DNA of 64,000 bases from Pseudomonas sp. JM0905a (GTDB taxonomy: Bacteria > Pseudomonadota > Gammaproteobacteria > Pseudomonadales > Pseudomonadaceae): contig NZ_JACXBU010000001.1 of NCBI RefSeq assembly GCF_014700075.1, positions 372,001-436,000 of the forward strand, written 5' to 3'. A model generated the notes under the pieces. That model ran no database searches and was not told the origin of the DNA. It saw only the letters and a program-made list of their open reading frames with translations. Both the position numbers and the translations under genes were made by a program. Below, in pieces: positions 52,271 through 62,560 of this stretch (its first letter is position 1; the number at the start of each line of letters is the position of its first letter).

Positions 52271-55200
52271 GTGGAAGCCTTCGCCCGCTGGTTGATGCGC
52301 ATCCTGCGTTGGTCGCTGGGGCTTTGCGCCCTGTTCCTGGTGCTGGCCGCCCTCTACGTCAGCCTGGGACGCGAGCTTGTGCCCCTGGTCGCCGAATACC
52401 GTGGTGAGGCGGAGGAAAAGGCCGCTGCCGCACTGGGGCAACCGCTGAAGATCGGCGCCCTTGAAGGGCGCTGGCACGGGCTGTCGCCGCTGTTTATCGC
52501 CCATGATGTACTGCTGGGGGAGGGCGATGGTGCCCTGCGCCTGGAGCAGCTCAGGGTGGTGCCCGATGTATTGGGCAGCCTGATGGCGCAGCAGCCGCGG
52601 ATCGCACGCCTGGAACTCGACGGCGTGCAACTGACCCTGAACCAGGACGACGCCGGCAAATGGCATCTGCAAGGATTCGCCGCCGGCTCCGACAAGCCGT
52701 TGCCAGGTCCCCGGCAGTTGCGTGACCTGCTGCGGCAGGTCGGCCATGTATCGGTCCTGAACAGCCGGCTGACCCTGGCGCCGCACGGGCAGGAACCGAC
52801 CCACTTCGATGCGATCAGTCTCGGCCTGAAATCCACTGGCAGCCGTCAGCGGCTCGACGGCCGTCTCGCATTGCCGGATGGGCAGCCCCTGGCTCTGCGG
52901 CTGCGCACCCGGCTCAATACCGAGGCCTGGCTGCAGGGCGATGCCGAACTCTATCTGAGCCTGCCGCAAACCGACTGGGCGCGGTGGCTGCCTGCCAGCC
53001 TGAGCCGCGAGTGGCACCTGCAGCGCCTGCAGGCCGGCGGGGAGCTCTGGGGTGAGTGGGCCAAGGGCGGCCTGCAGCGCGTGGTCGCCAGGTTGCACGT
53101 GCCCGAGGCGCGCGGTGCCTATGCCGAGCGCAAGGCCGTGACCCTCAACAACCTGGGGCTGAATGCCTATTTCACCCGTACCGACGAAGGTTTCCAGGTT
53201 CTGCTCGACTCCCTTGCCGCTGATATTGGCAAGCAGCGTTGGGGCGACGTTCATCTGCGCCTCGACCACAAGGCGGGCGAGCAAGCCGAATGGTCGCTTA
53301 GCGTCGATCGTCTCGACGTGGCGCCTCTGCTGCCAGTAGTCGACGCTCTGGTGCCACTGCCCGAGCAGGCCGCCGCCGCGGTGGCTGGCCTAAAGCCCAG
53401 GGGCGCCCTGCGCAACCTGAGCCTGCACTACCGCCCAGGGCGGGAAGGCGCCAAGCGCCTGGAGTTCAGCAGCAACCTGGATGATGTCGGCTTCAACGCT
53501 TACCACGGTGCGCCGGCGGTCGAGAACGTCAGCGGCAGCCTGGCAGGTGACCTGTACCAGGGCGAGCTGCGCCTGGATTCGAACGACTTCGCCCTGCACC
53601 TCGACCATCTCTTCCCCAAGGCCTGGCACTACCGCGAAGCCAATGCACGCCTGACCTGGAGTCTGGACGACACCGCCTTCACCCTGGCCAGCCCCTATAT
53701 GCGGCTGGAGGGCGAGGAGGGCAGCATCGCCGGCGATATGCTGATTCGCCTGATGCGCGACCCCGAGGCGGAGGACTACATGGACCTGCGCGTCGGCCTG
53801 CGCGACGGCGATGCCAAATACACCGAGAAGTACCTGCCCACGCTTTCGCCGGGGATGAGCCCAGCGCTGTCCAAGTGGCTCAAGGAGGCCATCAAGGGCG
53901 GTGCGGTGGATGAAGGCATCTTCCAGTACCAGGGCTCGCTGGCCCATGGCGCTGATCCGTCCGCCCGTTCTCTCAGCCTGTTCTTCAAGGTGCACGACGC
54001 CAAGCTGGCCTATCAGCCCGGTTGGCCGGAGCTGCGTGAGGCCCGTGGCGACGTGTTCATCGAGGACACGGGGGTGCGGATCAAGGTGCCGGACGGACGC
54101 ATCCTCGACAGCCGGGTGAGCGACGCCGAGGCCGAGGTTCCCCACGTGGAGCCCGGGGAGATACCGCGCCTGCAACTGGAAGCCAAACTGGACAGCAGCT
54201 TCACCGATGGCCTGAAGATTCTCCAGGAAGCACCGATGGGCACTGCCAGCGTCTTCGCCGGCTGGCAGGGGCAGGGCACGCTGGATGGCAACCTGAAACT
54301 GGACATACCGCTGGAAAAGGGCGATGCGCCCCACGTGGTGGTGGATCTCTCTACCCGCGACGCACAGCTGAAAATTGCTCGTCCGGAATTGGCTCTCAGC
54401 CAGCTCAAGGGTTCCTTCCGCTACGACACTGACAAGGGGCTGAGCGCGCAGGACATTCGCGGCCAGGCGTTCGGACGCGAGGTGCGCGCCAGGGCGCAAG
54501 CCGAAGGCAGCGACGGCAAGGCGCGCTCGCGCATCTTCGCCAACGGCAGCATTGCCCTGACGGACCTTGTCACCTGGCTTGGCGTCACCCAGCCACTGCC
54601 TGCCTCGGGAACCGTGCCCTACAGCCTGAATCTGAGCCTTGACGGCAAGGACAGCCAACTGCGCATCGATTCCAATCTCAAGGGGCTGGCGGTCGATCTG
54701 CCGGCTCCGTTCGGCAAGACCGCCGATGACAGTCGCGATACCAGCTGGCGCATGACCCTGGACGGCGACGAGCGGCGCTACTGGCTCGACTACGCCGGGT
54801 TGGCCAGCCTGGCCCTGGCGGCCCCCGCGGGCAAACTGGACGATGCGCGTGGCGATCTGGTGTTGGGCGGCGGCGCGGCCACTCTGCCGGGGAACAAGGG
54901 CCTGCGCGTCCGTGGTCGCGTCTCGGAACTGGATGCGACGCCCTGGTTGGCGTTGGCCAAGCAGTACGCACCGAAGGACGGCGCCGAGAAGGCTCGCATG
55001 CTGCGAAGCGCCAACCTGGAAATCGGCCGGTTCCAGGGTTTTGGCACGAACCTGGAGAACCTCAAGGTGAACCTCGAGCGTTCCTCCAGTGGCTGGAACC
55101 TTGGCCTGGACAGCGCGCTGATGCAGGGCACCGTGGCGATGGCCGATGCCAAGGACGCGCCCATCTCCATCCATTTGAAGCAGGTACGCCTACCCGAGCC

Positions 55201-56089
55201 GCCGGAGAATGAAGCCGAGGCCGATGCCAAACCCGATCCGCTGGCGGGTGTCGACCCACGCCAGGTGCCGGCACTCGATGTGCGCATCGATCAGGTAGTG
55301 CTGGGCAATGCGCCTCTGGGGGCCTGGTCCTTCAAGGTGCGGCCCAATGCCAAGGGGCTGGGCTTCAGCGACCTGGACCTCGATCTACGGGGCCTGAAAG
55401 TCACCGGTTCGGCCGGCTGGGAAGGCACCGCCGAAAGCAGCGCCTCCTGGTACAAGGGGCGGATGGAAGGCAAGAACCTGGCGGATGTGCTCAAGGCCTG
55501 GAACTACGCGCCGTCGGCCACCAGCGAGCGCTTCCGCCTGGATGCTGACGGGCGCTGGCCGGGGTCACCGGCCTGGGTCAGTCTCAAGCGTTACTCCGGT
55601 TCCCTGGACGCCAGCCTGCGCAATGGCCAGTTCGTCGAAGTGGAGGGCGGTGCGCAAGCTCTGCGGGTGTTCGGCCTGCTCAACTTCAACTCCATCGGTC
55701 GCCGCCTGCGCCTGGACTTCTCTGACCTGCTGGGCAAGGGGCTGGCTTACGACCGGGTCAAGGGATTGCTGGTGGGGAGCGATGGGCGCTTCGTCACTCG
55801 TAAGCCCATTACGCTCGAAGGCCCGTCCAGTGGCCTGGAGCTGGACGGCACCCTGGACCTTGCCGCCGATCGCATCGACGCCAAGCTGCTGGTAACCCTG
55901 CCGGTGACCAACAACCTGCCTCTGGCGGCGCTGATCGTCGGGGCGCCTGCCATCGGCGGCGCGCTGTTCGTGGTCGACAAGCTGCTGGGCGACAAGGTGG
56001 CGCGCTTCGCCAGTGTGCAATACAAGGTTGAAGGTTCGTGGAAGAACCCCAAGATCACCTTCGAAAAGCCATTTGAAAAGTCTCGTTGA
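52271..56089 (+). CDS. yhdP: YhdP-family AsmA-like intermembrane lipid-transport protein
   Basis: 1272-aa protein with one N-terminal TM helix (LMRILRWSLGLCALFLVLAA) and a very long periplasmic beta-rich region of the DUF3971/AsmA-like type, ending in a conserved C-terminal block (LPVTNNLPLAALIVGAPAIG). YhdP, TamB and YdbH bridge the inner and outer membranes and move phospholipids. The GTG at 52271 is the only start near the expected N-terminus; AGGCGC precedes it. Follows rng by 8 bp. Ortholog position PA4476. Confidence 0.93.
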   Translation: MEAFARWLMRILRWSLGLCALFLVLAALYVSLGRELVPLVAEYRGEAEEKAAAALGQPLKIGALEGRWHGLSPLFIAHDVLLGEGDGALRLEQLRVVPDVLGSLMAQQPRIARLELDGVQLTLNQDDAGKWHLQGFAAGSDKPLPGPRQLRDLLRQVGHVSVLNSRLTLAPHGQEPTHFDAISLGLKSTGSRQRLDGRLALPDGQPLALRLRTRLNTEAWLQGDAELYLSLPQTDWARWLPASLSREWHLQRLQAGGELWGEWAKGGLQRVVARLHVPEARGAYAERKAVTLNNLGLNAYFTRTDEGFQVLLDSLAADIGKQRWGDVHLRLDHKAGEQAEWSLSVDRLDVAPLLPVVDALVPLPEQAAAAVAGLKPRGALRNLSLHYRPGREGAKRLEFSSNLDDVGFNAYHGAPAVENVSGSLAGDLYQGELRLDSNDFALHLDHLFPKAWHYREANARLTWSLDDTAFTLASPYMRLEGEEGSIAGDMLIRLMRDPEAEDYMDLRVGLRDGDAKYTEKYLPTLSPGMSPALSKWLKEAIKGGAVDEGIFQYQGSLAHGADPSARSLSLFFKVHDAKLAYQPGWPELREARGDVFIEDTGVRIKVPDGRILDSRVSDAEAEVPHVEPGEIPRLQLEAKLDSSFTDGLKILQEAPMGTASVFAGWQGQGTLDGNLKLDIPLEKGDAPHVVVDLSTRDAQLKIARPELALSQLKGSFRYDTDKGLSAQDIRGQAFGREVRARAQAEGSDGKARSRIFANGSIALTDLVTWLGVTQPLPASGTVPYSLNLSLDGKDSQLRIDSNLKGLAVDLPAPFGKTADDSRDTSWRMTLDGDERRYWLDYAGLASLALAAPAGKLDDARGDLVLGGGAATLPGNKGLRVRGRVSELDATPWLALAKQYAPKDGAEKARMLRSANLEIGRFQGFGTNLENLKVNLERSSSGWNLGLDSALMQGTVAMADAKDAPISIHLKQVRLPEPPENEAEADAKPDPLAGVDPRQVPALDVRIDQVVLGNAPLGAWSFKVRPNAKGLGFSDLDLDLRGLKVTGSAGWEGTAESSASWYKGRMEGKNLADVLKAWNYAPSATSERFRLDADGRWPGSPAWVSLKRYSGSLDASLRNGQFVEVEGGAQALRVFGLLNFNSIGRRLRLDFSDLLGKGLAYDRVKGLLVGSDGRFVTRKPITLEGPSSGLELDGTLDLAADRIDAKLLVTLPVTNNLPLAALIVGAPAIGGALFVVDKLLGDKVARFASVQYKVEGSWKNPKITFEKPFEKSR

Positions 56090-56145
56090 AGCGAGCTTTC
56101 GTGGCTTGGGTTAGCATGCATCCCATGCCTTGTGCGGAGATTCCG

Positions 56146-57000
56146 ATGTCCCTTGCCGTGATTCAGATGGTCAGCCAGGACGATGTCCTGGCCAACCTCG
56201 CCGATGCCCGGCGCTTGCTGGAGCAGGCTGCCGAAGGCGGCGCCCGCCTGGCCGTGCTGCCGGAGAACTTCGCGGCCATCGGCCGCCGCGACCTGGCCGA
56301 CCTCGGGCGTGCCGAAGCCGAAGGCCGTGGGCCGATCCTGCCCTGGCTGCGCCAGGCGGCCCGAGATCTGAAACTGTGGATAGTGGCTGGCACCCTGCCA
56401 CTACCGCCTGACGAACGGCCGGCGGACAAGGCCAACGCCTGTTCCCTGCTGATCGACGAGCACGGCGAACGAGCCGCGCGCTACGACAAGATCCACCTGT
56501 TCGATGTCGACGTGGCCGACACGCGCGGTCGCTACCGCGAGTCGGACGATTACGCCCATGGTGCCCAGGTGGTGGTGGCTGACACCCCGGTGGGGCGGCT
56601 CGGCCTGACCGTCTGCTACGACCTGCGTTTTCCCGAACTCTATGGCGCCCTGCGCGAAGCCGGTGCCGAGCTGATCAGCGCGCCATCAGCCTTCACTGCC
56701 GTTACGGGGGCGGCCCACTGGCAGGTGCTGGTGCGCGCCCGCGCCATCGAAACCCAGTGCTACCTGTTGGCGGCGGGGCAGGGTGGGATACATCCCGGTC
56801 CGCGCGAAACCTTCGGCCATTCGGCCATTGTCGATCCCTGGGGGCGGGTGCTGGCTGAGCAGCCCACGGGTGAGGCCGTTTTACTCGCCCGGCGTGACGC
56901 CGATGAGCAGGCGGCCATCCGCCAGCGCATGCCCGTGAGCACCCACAGAAGATTCATGACGCCGGCCGTTCCCGGGCCGGCGCGTACGGAGAAGTTATGA
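56146..57000 (+). CDS. carbon-nitrogen hydrolase (nitrilase superfamily, Nit1 type)
   Basis: 284-aa amidase of the nitrilase superfamily. The catalytic triad is visible: Glu in [11 protein letters not shown], Lys in [12 protein letters not shown] and Cys in [13 protein letters not shown]. The HLFDVD and [13 protein letters not shown] sequences are those of Nit1/NitFhit-like enzymes, some of which hydrolyse deaminated glutathione. The ATG at 56146 has CGGAG 7 nt upstream and gives the family start [10 protein letters not shown]; a TTG at 56086 overlaps yhdP but lacks support. Its end overlaps tldD by ATGA. Confidence 0.93.
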   Translation: MSLAVIQMVSQDDVLANLADARRLLEQAAEGGARLAVLPENFAAIGRRDLADLGRAEAEGRGPILPWLRQAARDLKLWIVAGTLPLPPDERPADKANACSLLIDEHGERAARYDKIHLFDVDVADTRGRYRESDDYAHGAQVVVADTPVGRLGLTVCYDLRFPELYGALREAGAELISAPSAFTAVTGAAHWQVLVRARAIETQCYLLAAGQGGIHPGPRETFGHSAIVDPWGRVLAEQPTGEAVLLARRDADEQAAIRQRMPVSTHRRFMTPAVPGPARTEKL

Positions 57001-58439
57001 GCGACCTCTTGTTGTCCGTCAGCGAGCATCTGCTGGCGCCCGGTGACCTCAGTATCGAGCAGTTGCCGGAGATCCTCGGCGAGTTGGCCGGCCCTGGCAT
57101 CGATGCCGCCGACCTCTATTTCCAGGGGCAGATTTCCGAGTCCTGGGTGCTGGAAGACGGCATCGTCAAGGAAGGCAGCTTCAACCTCGACCAGGGGGTG
57201 GGCGTGCGTGCCCAGTCCGGCGAGAAGACCGGTTTCGCCTACAGCAATGCCATCACCGCCGATGCCCTGCGCCAGGCGGCACGGGCCGCGCGCTCGATTT
57301 CCCGGGCTGGGCAGGAAGGCCGGGTGCAGGCATTCGCCAGCCCACAGATCACCCGCCTCTACGACTCCGGCAGCCCGCTGGATGTGATCAGCCGCGCCGA
57401 GAAGGTGGAGCTACTGAAACAGGTCGACGCCGCCACCCGTGCGCTGGACCCGCGCATCAAGCAGGTCACCGTGAGCATGGCTGGTGTCTGGGAGCGAATC
57501 CTGATCGCTGCCAGTGATGGCAGCCTGGGTGCCGATGTCCGTCCGCTGGTGCGTTTCAACGTCAGTGTCATCGTCGAACAGAATGGCCGCCGCGAGCGCG
57601 GTGGCCACGGCGGTGGCGGGCGTACCGACTACCGTTACTTCCTTCAGGAAGATCGCGCCATGGGCTACGCCCGTGAGGCGTTGCGCCAGGCCCTGGTCAA
57701 TCTGGAAGCCATTCCCGCGCCGGCCGGCACCCTGCCGGTAGTGATGGGCGCGGGCTGGTCCGGCGTGTTGCTGCACGAAGCCGTGGGTCATGGTCTGGAA
57801 GGCGACTTCAACCGCAAGGGCAGTTCGGCGTACAGCGGCCGTATCGGCGAGCGGGTTGCCTCCAGCCTCTGCACCATCGTGGACGACGGTACCCTCGCTT
57901 ACCGCCGTGGTTCCCTCAGCGTCGACGACGAAGGCACCCCGACCCAGTGCACGACGCTGATCGAGAATGGCGTGCTCAAGGGTTATATGCAGGACAAGCT
58001 CAATGCGCGCCTGATGAAGGTGGCACGCACTGGCAACGGTCGCCGTGAGTCCTATGCGCATCTGCCGATGCCGCGCATGACCAACACCTACATGCTGGCC
58101 GGCAAGAGCGACCCGCAGGAGATCATCGCGTCGGTGGAGCGTGGCATCTACTGCGCGAACCTCGGCGGTGGCCAGGTGGACATCACCAGCGGCAAGTTCG
58201 TCTTCTCCACCAGCGAGGCGTACCTGATCGAGAACGGCAAGATCACCGCCCCGGTGAAGGGCGCGACGTTGATCGGCAACGGTCCAGAGGCCATGAGCCG
58301 GGTGTCCATGGTCGGAAACGACCTGGCACTGGATAGCGGCGTGGGTACATGCGGCAAGGACGGTCAGTCGGTGCCGGTGGGCGTAGGTCAGCCTACCCTG
58401 AAGATCGACGCGATTACCGTAGGTGGGACGGGGGCCTGA
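56997..58439 (+). CDS. tldD: TldD metalloprotease subunit
   Basis: 480-aa catalytic subunit of the TldD/TldE (PmbA) protease, which degrades unfolded peptides such as CcdA and matures some RiPPs (microcin B17). The zinc motif HExxxH is present as HEAVGH at residues 260-265, within [20 protein letters not shown]. The start ATG overlaps the nitrilase stop by 4 nt. Its partner pmbA lies 0.7 kb downstream, separated by the convergent darP gene. The same order exists in P. aeruginosa (PA4474-PA4472). Confidence 0.97.
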   Translation: MSDLLLSVSEHLLAPGDLSIEQLPEILGELAGPGIDAADLYFQGQISESWVLEDGIVKEGSFNLDQGVGVRAQSGEKTGFAYSNAITADALRQAARAARSISRAGQEGRVQAFASPQITRLYDSGSPLDVISRAEKVELLKQVDAATRALDPRIKQVTVSMAGVWERILIAASDGSLGADVRPLVRFNVSVIVEQNGRRERGGHGGGGRTDYRYFLQEDRAMGYAREALRQALVNLEAIPAPAGTLPVVMGAGWSGVLLHEAVGHGLEGDFNRKGSSAYSGRIGERVASSLCTIVDDGTLAYRRGSLSVDDEGTPTQCTTLIENGVLKGYMQDKLNARLMKVARTGNGRRESYAHLPMPRMTNTYMLAGKSDPQEIIASVERGIYCANLGGGQVDITSGKFVFSTSEAYLIENGKITAPVKGATLIGNGPEAMSRVSMVGNDLALDSGVGTCGKDGQSVPVGVGQPTLKIDAITVGGTGA

Positions 58440-58457
58440 TGGTGGCCCCCGGAAGGA

Positions 58458-58979
58458 TCAGCGCAAGCCGCGTTTGGCTTCGTCCAGGTCGCGGATGTAT
58501 TTGAACACCTTGCGCGCGGCGGCCGGCGGTTTGTTGTGGGCCGCCTCGTGCTGGGCATGACGGATCAGGCCGCGCAGGTGCTGGCGGTCGGTATCCGGAT
58601 AGTCGGCGACGAAGCTCTCGAGGGCGGCATCGCCACCTTCGATCAGGCGGTCACGCCAGCGTTCCAGGGCGTGGAAACGCTCGTTGTACTCGCGGGTGGA
58701 GCTGTCGAGCTGGTCGATCAGGCTGACGATGGCCTCGACGTCCTGCTCACGCATGAGCTTGCCGATGTACTGGATGTGCCGTTTACGGGCGACGTGCGCC
58801 TTGTGCTTCGGCGCTTCGGCCAGGGCCTTTTGCAGGGCGTCGGTCAGCGGCAGCTTGGCCAGCACGTCGGCCTTGAAGGTGGTCAGGCGCTCACCGAGCT
58901 CCTGCAGGGCATGCAGCTCGCGTTTGACCTGGGATTTGCTCTTCTCTCCGGAGAAGTCGTCGTCGAAGAATTCAGACAT
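58458..58979 (-). CDS. darP: ribosome-associated protein DarP/YjgA (DUF615)
   Basis: 173-aa basic helical protein. Family features are [20 protein letters not shown] at the N-terminus, [20 protein letters not shown] and [20 protein letters not shown]. YjgA binds late 50S precursors; renamed DarP for dual-action ribosomal maturation. It lies between tldD and pmbA on the opposite strand, convergent with tldD and divergent from pmbA. Confidence 0.93.
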   Translation of the reverse strand: MSEFFDDDFSGEKSKSQVKRELHALQELGERLTTFKADVLAKLPLTDALQKALAEAPKHKAHVARKRHIQYIGKLMREQDVEAIVSLIDQLDSSTREYNERFHALERWRDRLIEGGDAALESFVADYPDTDRQHLRGLIRHAQHEAAHNKPPAAARKVFKYIRDLDEAKRGLR

Positions 58980-59123
58980 GGGGGTGGTCCAGTTGGAAAC
59001 GCCGCCATGATAACCAGTCGGGGGCGCGTTGTCCGGCCCGGCTGGCGCCGCCGGAGCGCGGTACGTGCGGCAAGGCGCCCGGTTGCGCCCGTCGCGTCGA
59101 AGATTTTTTGAACTGGAGTGGCT

Positions 59124-60470
59124 ATGAGTGAAGTAGAAGTGGTCGGCCCGGAAGCATTGCCGGAATTGCAGGCGCGGGTCGAACGCATCCTCGCCGAAGC
59201 CCGGCGCCAGGGCGCCAGCGCTTGTGAGGTGGCTGTTTCAGTGGAGCAAGGATTGTCCACCAGTGTTCGCCAGGGCGAGGTGGAAACGGTCGAATTCAAC
59301 CGCGACCAGGGCTTTGGTATCACCCTGTATGTCGGCCAGCGCAAGGGCTCGGCCAGCACCTCTGCAAGCGGCGAGGATGCGATTCGCGAAACCGTGGCTG
59401 CAGCCCTGGCCATTGCGAAACATGCTTCCGAGGATGAGTGCGCCGGTCTTGCCGACGCAGCCCTGATGGCCCGCGATCTGCCCGAGCTCGACCTCTACCA
59501 CCCTTGGTCGATTACCCCGGAGCAGGCTGTGGAGCAGGCGCTGATCTGCGAGGCGGCGGCTTTCGAGACCGACAAGCGCGTCAGCAAGGCGGACGGCACC
59601 ACCCTCAATACCCATCAAGGTTGCCGCGTTTATGGCAACAGCCATGGTTTCGTCGGCGGTTACGCCAGCACCCGTCACAGCCTGAGCTGCGTGATGATCG
59701 CCGAGGCGCAGGGGCAAATGCAGCGTGACTACTGGTACGACGTCAGCCGTATTGGCAGCCAGCTCGCCGATCCAGCCAGCATTGGTCGCCGCGCTGCTGA
59801 GCGCACCGCCGCTCGCCTGGGCGCGCGGCCGGTACCCACTTGTGAAGTACCGGTTCTGTTCGCCGCAGAACTTGCGACCGGACTGTTCGGCAGTTTCCTA
59901 GGCGCCATTTCCGGCGGCAACCTGTACCGCAAGTCGTCCTTCCTCGAAGGCGCCCTGGGCCAGCGGCTGTTCCCCGAGTGGCTGTCCATCGACGAGCGTC
60001 CGCATATCCCGCGCGCCATGGCCAGTGCGGCCTTCGACAACGACGGCCTGGCTACCTACGCCAAGCCCTTCGTCGAGAAAGGCGAACTGGTTTCCTACAT
60101 CCTCGGCACTTACTCCGGGCGCAAGCTGGGGCTGCCCAGCACGGCCAACGCCGGCGGCGTGCACAACCTCTTCGTCAGCCACGGCCAGGAAGACCAGGCA
60201 GCGCTCCTGCGACGTATGGGGCGCGGCCTGCTGGTGACCGAACTGATGGGGCAGGGGCTGAACATGGTGACCGGGGACTATTCCCGGGGTGCCGCGGGAT
60301 ACTGGGTGGAGAACGGAGAGATCCAGTTCCCGGTGCAGGAAGTGACCATCGCCGGCAATCTCAAGGACATGTTTCGTCAGATCCTCGCCGTGGGCAGCGA
60401 CCTGGAACTGCGCGGCAACATTCGCACCGGCTCAGTGCTCATCGAGAAGATGACGGTGGCCGGCAGCTGA
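59124..60470 (+). CDS. pmbA: PmbA/TldE metalloprotease-like subunit
   Basis: 448-aa partner of TldD. It has the two-domain TldD/PmbA fold but, as usual for PmbA, lacks the HExxxH motif. Conserved [20 protein letters not shown] near the N-terminus, [20 protein letters not shown] and [15 protein letters not shown]. Forms the TldD/E heterodimer that chaperones and degrades peptides. The ATG at 59124 has GGAG 5 nt upstream; a GTG 6 nt before it overlaps the ribosome site. A bidirectional terminator follows. Confidence 0.96.
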   Translation: MSEVEVVGPEALPELQARVERILAEARRQGASACEVAVSVEQGLSTSVRQGEVETVEFNRDQGFGITLYVGQRKGSASTSASGEDAIRETVAAALAIAKHASEDECAGLADAALMARDLPELDLYHPWSITPEQAVEQALICEAAAFETDKRVSKADGTTLNTHQGCRVYGNSHGFVGGYASTRHSLSCVMIAEAQGQMQRDYWYDVSRIGSQLADPASIGRRAAERTAARLGARPVPTCEVPVLFAAELATGLFGSFLGAISGGNLYRKSSFLEGALGQRLFPEWLSIDERPHIPRAMASAAFDNDGLATYAKPFVEKGELVSYILGTYSGRKLGLPSTANAGGVHNLFVSHGQEDQAALLRRMGRGLLVTELMGQGLNMVTGDYSRGAAGYWVENGEIQFPVQEVTIAGNLKDMFRQILAVGSDLELRGNIRTGSVLIEKMTVAGS

Positions 60471-60490
60471 GGCTGCCTGCTTCCAGAATG

Positions 60491-60518
60491 AAAAACGCGC
60501 CCAGATGGGCGCGTTTTT
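60491..60518. terminator. bidirectional terminator between pmbA and ptsO
   Basis: AAAAACGCGCCC-AGAT-GGGCGCGTTTTT: T-run on both strands, between convergent genes. Confidence 0.92.
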
Positions 60519-60536
60519 AATGGGAGCAGATGACGG

Positions 60537-60809
60537 TCATTCACCTTCGTCAAACTTATTGTTGATTAGTTCGATCAAGGCATTGAGGGCGTCGTCGTCC
60601 TGATCGCCTTCGGTGTGCAGGTGAATGGGTGTGCCTTTGCCGGCGGCGAGCATCATCACCGCCATGATGCTCTTGCCGTCTACCAGGCTTTCGGGAGAGC
60701 GGCCCACGCGAATCTGGCAAGGGAAGCGGCCGGCCACCCCGACGAACTTCGCCGCGGCCCGGGCGTGCAGGCCGAGCTTATTGATGATGGTGATCTCGCG
60801 GGCTGGCAT
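60537..60809 (-). CDS. ptsO: phosphocarrier protein NPr of PTS-Ntr
   Basis: 90-aa HPr homolog of the nitrogen phosphotransferase system, passing phosphate from PtsP to PtsN. The phospho-histidine lies in NKLGLHARAAAKFV, and the regulatory-serine region is DGKSIMAVMML. The ATG at 60809 (MPAREITIINKLGL) is the family start; an upstream extension to 60857 is rejected. Last gene of the rpoN-hpf-ptsN-rapZ-ptsO cluster, ending at the bidirectional terminator. Confidence 0.96.
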   Translation of the reverse strand: MPAREITIINKLGLHARAAAKFVGVAGRFPCQIRVGRSPESLVDGKSIMAVMMLAAGKGTPIHLHTEGDQDDDALNALIELINNKFDEGE

Positions 60810-60825
60810 CGCGTTTCCAATCCTT

Positions 60826-61683
60826 CTAACTGAGGTCGCGGTGGCGAACCTGGACATTCTTCAAACTGGGTTTCAGCGCCGCTCCCAGACGCTCGGCAAC
60901 GTAGACCGAACGGTGGTGGCCCCCAGTGCAGCCAATGGCGATCGTGACGTAGGCGCGATTGCTGGCGGCGAAGCGCGGCAGCCATTTGCTTAGATAGCCG
61001 AGGATATCCTGATACATCTCTTCGACATCCGGCTGCCCGGCGAGGTACTCGGCGACAGCCGGTGCGAGCCCGGAGTGATCGCGCAACTCCGGCTTCCAGT
61101 ATGGGTTGGGCAGGCAACGCACGTCGAACACCAGGTCGGCGTCGACCGGCATGCCGCGCTTGAAGCCGAATGACTCGATCAGAAAAGCGGTACCGGGTTC
61201 TGGTTGATTCAGCAGACGCAGCTTGATGCTGTCGCGCAGCTGGTAAAGGTTGAGGTGCGTGGTGTCGATCTTCAGGTCGGCGAGATCGGCGATGGGCGCC
61301 AACAACACTTCCTCGTCCCGGATGGCTTCAGCCAGGGAGCGGTTGTCATTGGTCAGTGGGTGGCGTCGGCGGGTTTCCGAGAAACGCTTTAGCAGCGTGT
61401 CGTGGTCGGCATCGAGGTACAGTACGTCGCACTTGATGTGGCGACTGCGGGCCTCGCTGAGCAACTCGGGAAATCGCTGCAGCTGGCTGGGCAGGTTGCG
61501 TGCGTCGATGGACACGGCGACCTGGGGTTCCAGTAGCTCGGTGTGCAGCAGGGTGCGTTCGGCAAGTTCGGGAAGCAGGCCTGCGGGCAGGTTGTCGATG
61601 CAGTAGAAGCCGTGATCCTCGAGAACATCGAGGGCGGTACTCTTGCCCGACCCGGAGCGGCCGCTGACGATGACCAGGCGCAT
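60826..61683 (-). CDS. rapZ: RNase adapter protein RapZ
   Basis: 285-aa P-loop protein. Walker [12 protein letters not shown] near residue 8, the family motif [15 protein letters not shown] and C-terminal [19 protein letters not shown], which binds metabolites and RNA. In enterobacteria RapZ guides RNase E to GlmZ and senses glucosamine-6-phosphate; in pseudomonads that sRNA pair is absent and the role is less clear. 9 bp after ptsN and 16 bp before ptsO, so part of the same operon. Confidence 0.95.
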   Translation of the reverse strand: MRLVIVSGRSGSGKSTALDVLEDHGFYCIDNLPAGLLPELAERTLLHTELLEPQVAVSIDARNLPSQLQRFPELLSEARSRHIKCDVLYLDADHDTLLKRFSETRRRHPLTNDNRSLAEAIRDEEVLLAPIADLADLKIDTTHLNLYQLRDSIKLRLLNQPEPGTAFLIESFGFKRGMPVDADLVFDVRCLPNPYWKPELRDHSGLAPAVAEYLAGQPDVEEMYQDILGYLSKWLPRFAASNRAYVTIAIGCTGGHHRSVYVAERLGAALKPSLKNVQVRHRDLS

Positions 61684-61692
61684 GGAAGAACC

Positions 61693-62157
61693 TTAGCGTC
61701 CGCTCTGCACGTCCACTACCACCTGGTAGAGGCTGGTGCTGTCGGAAGCCTGGCGCAGGCGCTCGCGCACGTCACTGCGGTCGAGCATGCTGGCGATCTG
61801 GCGGAGCAGTTCAAGATGTTCATCGGTGGCGGCTTCGGGGACCAGCAACACGAAAAGCAGGTCAACCGGGGCGCCGTCGATGGCGTCGAAATCGACTGGA
61901 GCGTCAAGGCGCAGCACGGCACTGATGGGCGACGTGCAGCCAGTGAGGCGGCAGTGGGGAATGGCAATGCCGTTGCCGAAACCGGTGGAGCCGAGTTTCT
62001 CCCGTGCTACCAGGCTTTCGAATATGTCCTGGTTGTCGAGGTCGGGAAGGTCGCGAGCGACCAGCTTGGCGATCTGTTCCAGTACACGTTTCTTGCTGCC
62101 ACCCGGCACGTTCACCAGGGAACGGCCGGGGGTCAGGATTTGCTCAAGTCGGATCAT
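61693..62157 (-). CDS. ptsN: PTS-Ntr EIIA component PtsN
   Basis: 154-aa EIIA-Ntr. The phospho-histidine lies in GFGNGIAIPHCRL, preceded by VAREKLGSTG. It is the end receiver of the PtsP-PtsO chain and regulates potassium uptake, PHB and sigma-54-related functions by binding targets according to phosphorylation. The ATG at 62157 (MIRLEQILTPGRSL) is the family start; a frame extension overlaps hpf. Between hpf (10 bp) and rapZ. Confidence 0.96.
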   Translation of the reverse strand: MIRLEQILTPGRSLVNVPGGSKKRVLEQIAKLVARDLPDLDNQDIFESLVAREKLGSTGFGNGIAIPHCRLTGCTSPISAVLRLDAPVDFDAIDGAPVDLLFVLLVPEAATDEHLELLRQIASMLDRSDVRERLRQASDSTSLYQVVVDVQSGR

Positions 62158-62167
62158 AGAGGAGGGG

Positions 62168-62476
62168 TCAGCGGGCGGTTGCACCCTGCTGGCGGTTTAG
62201 TTGCTTTTCCTTGTGCTTGATCAATTGGCGATCAAGCTTGTCGGTAAGCAGGTCGATGGCGGCGTACATGTCTTCATGCTCCGCGTTGGCAACGACTTCG
62301 CCGCCGGCGATGTGCAAAGTGGCTTCGATTTTCTGTTTGAGTTTTTCGACCTGCATGATCACCTGAACGTTGGTGATTCGGTCGAAGTGGCGCTCCAGAC
62401 GGTCGAACTTCTCGACAACGTAGTTGCGCAGGGCGTCGGTCACATCCAGTTGATGTCCACTGATGTTGACTTGCAT
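62168..62476 (-). CDS. hpf: ribosome hibernation promoting factor
   Basis: 102-aa short HPF/YfiA-type protein. MQVNISGHQLDVTDALRNYV at the start and LERHFDRITNVQVIMQVEKL with the later HEDMYAAIDLLTDKLDRQL are diagnostic. It dimerises 70S ribosomes (100S) in stationary phase. AAGGAGAAAG lies before the ATG. First gene after rpoN in the conserved cluster. A 15-nt sequence identical to part of the Tn5 mosaic end lies 22 bp upstream. Confidence 0.95.
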   Translation of the reverse strand: MQVNISGHQLDVTDALRNYVVEKFDRLERHFDRITNVQVIMQVEKLKQKIEATLHIAGGEVVANAEHEDMYAAIDLLTDKLDRQLIKHKEKQLNRQQGATAR

Positions 62477-62560
62477 ACCGCTTTCTCCTTATTGCCCGTG
62501 TATAAGAGACAGGCTAACGGGCCTGCCACCGGAACACTTTGGCGTGGGTCAATTTCCGCG

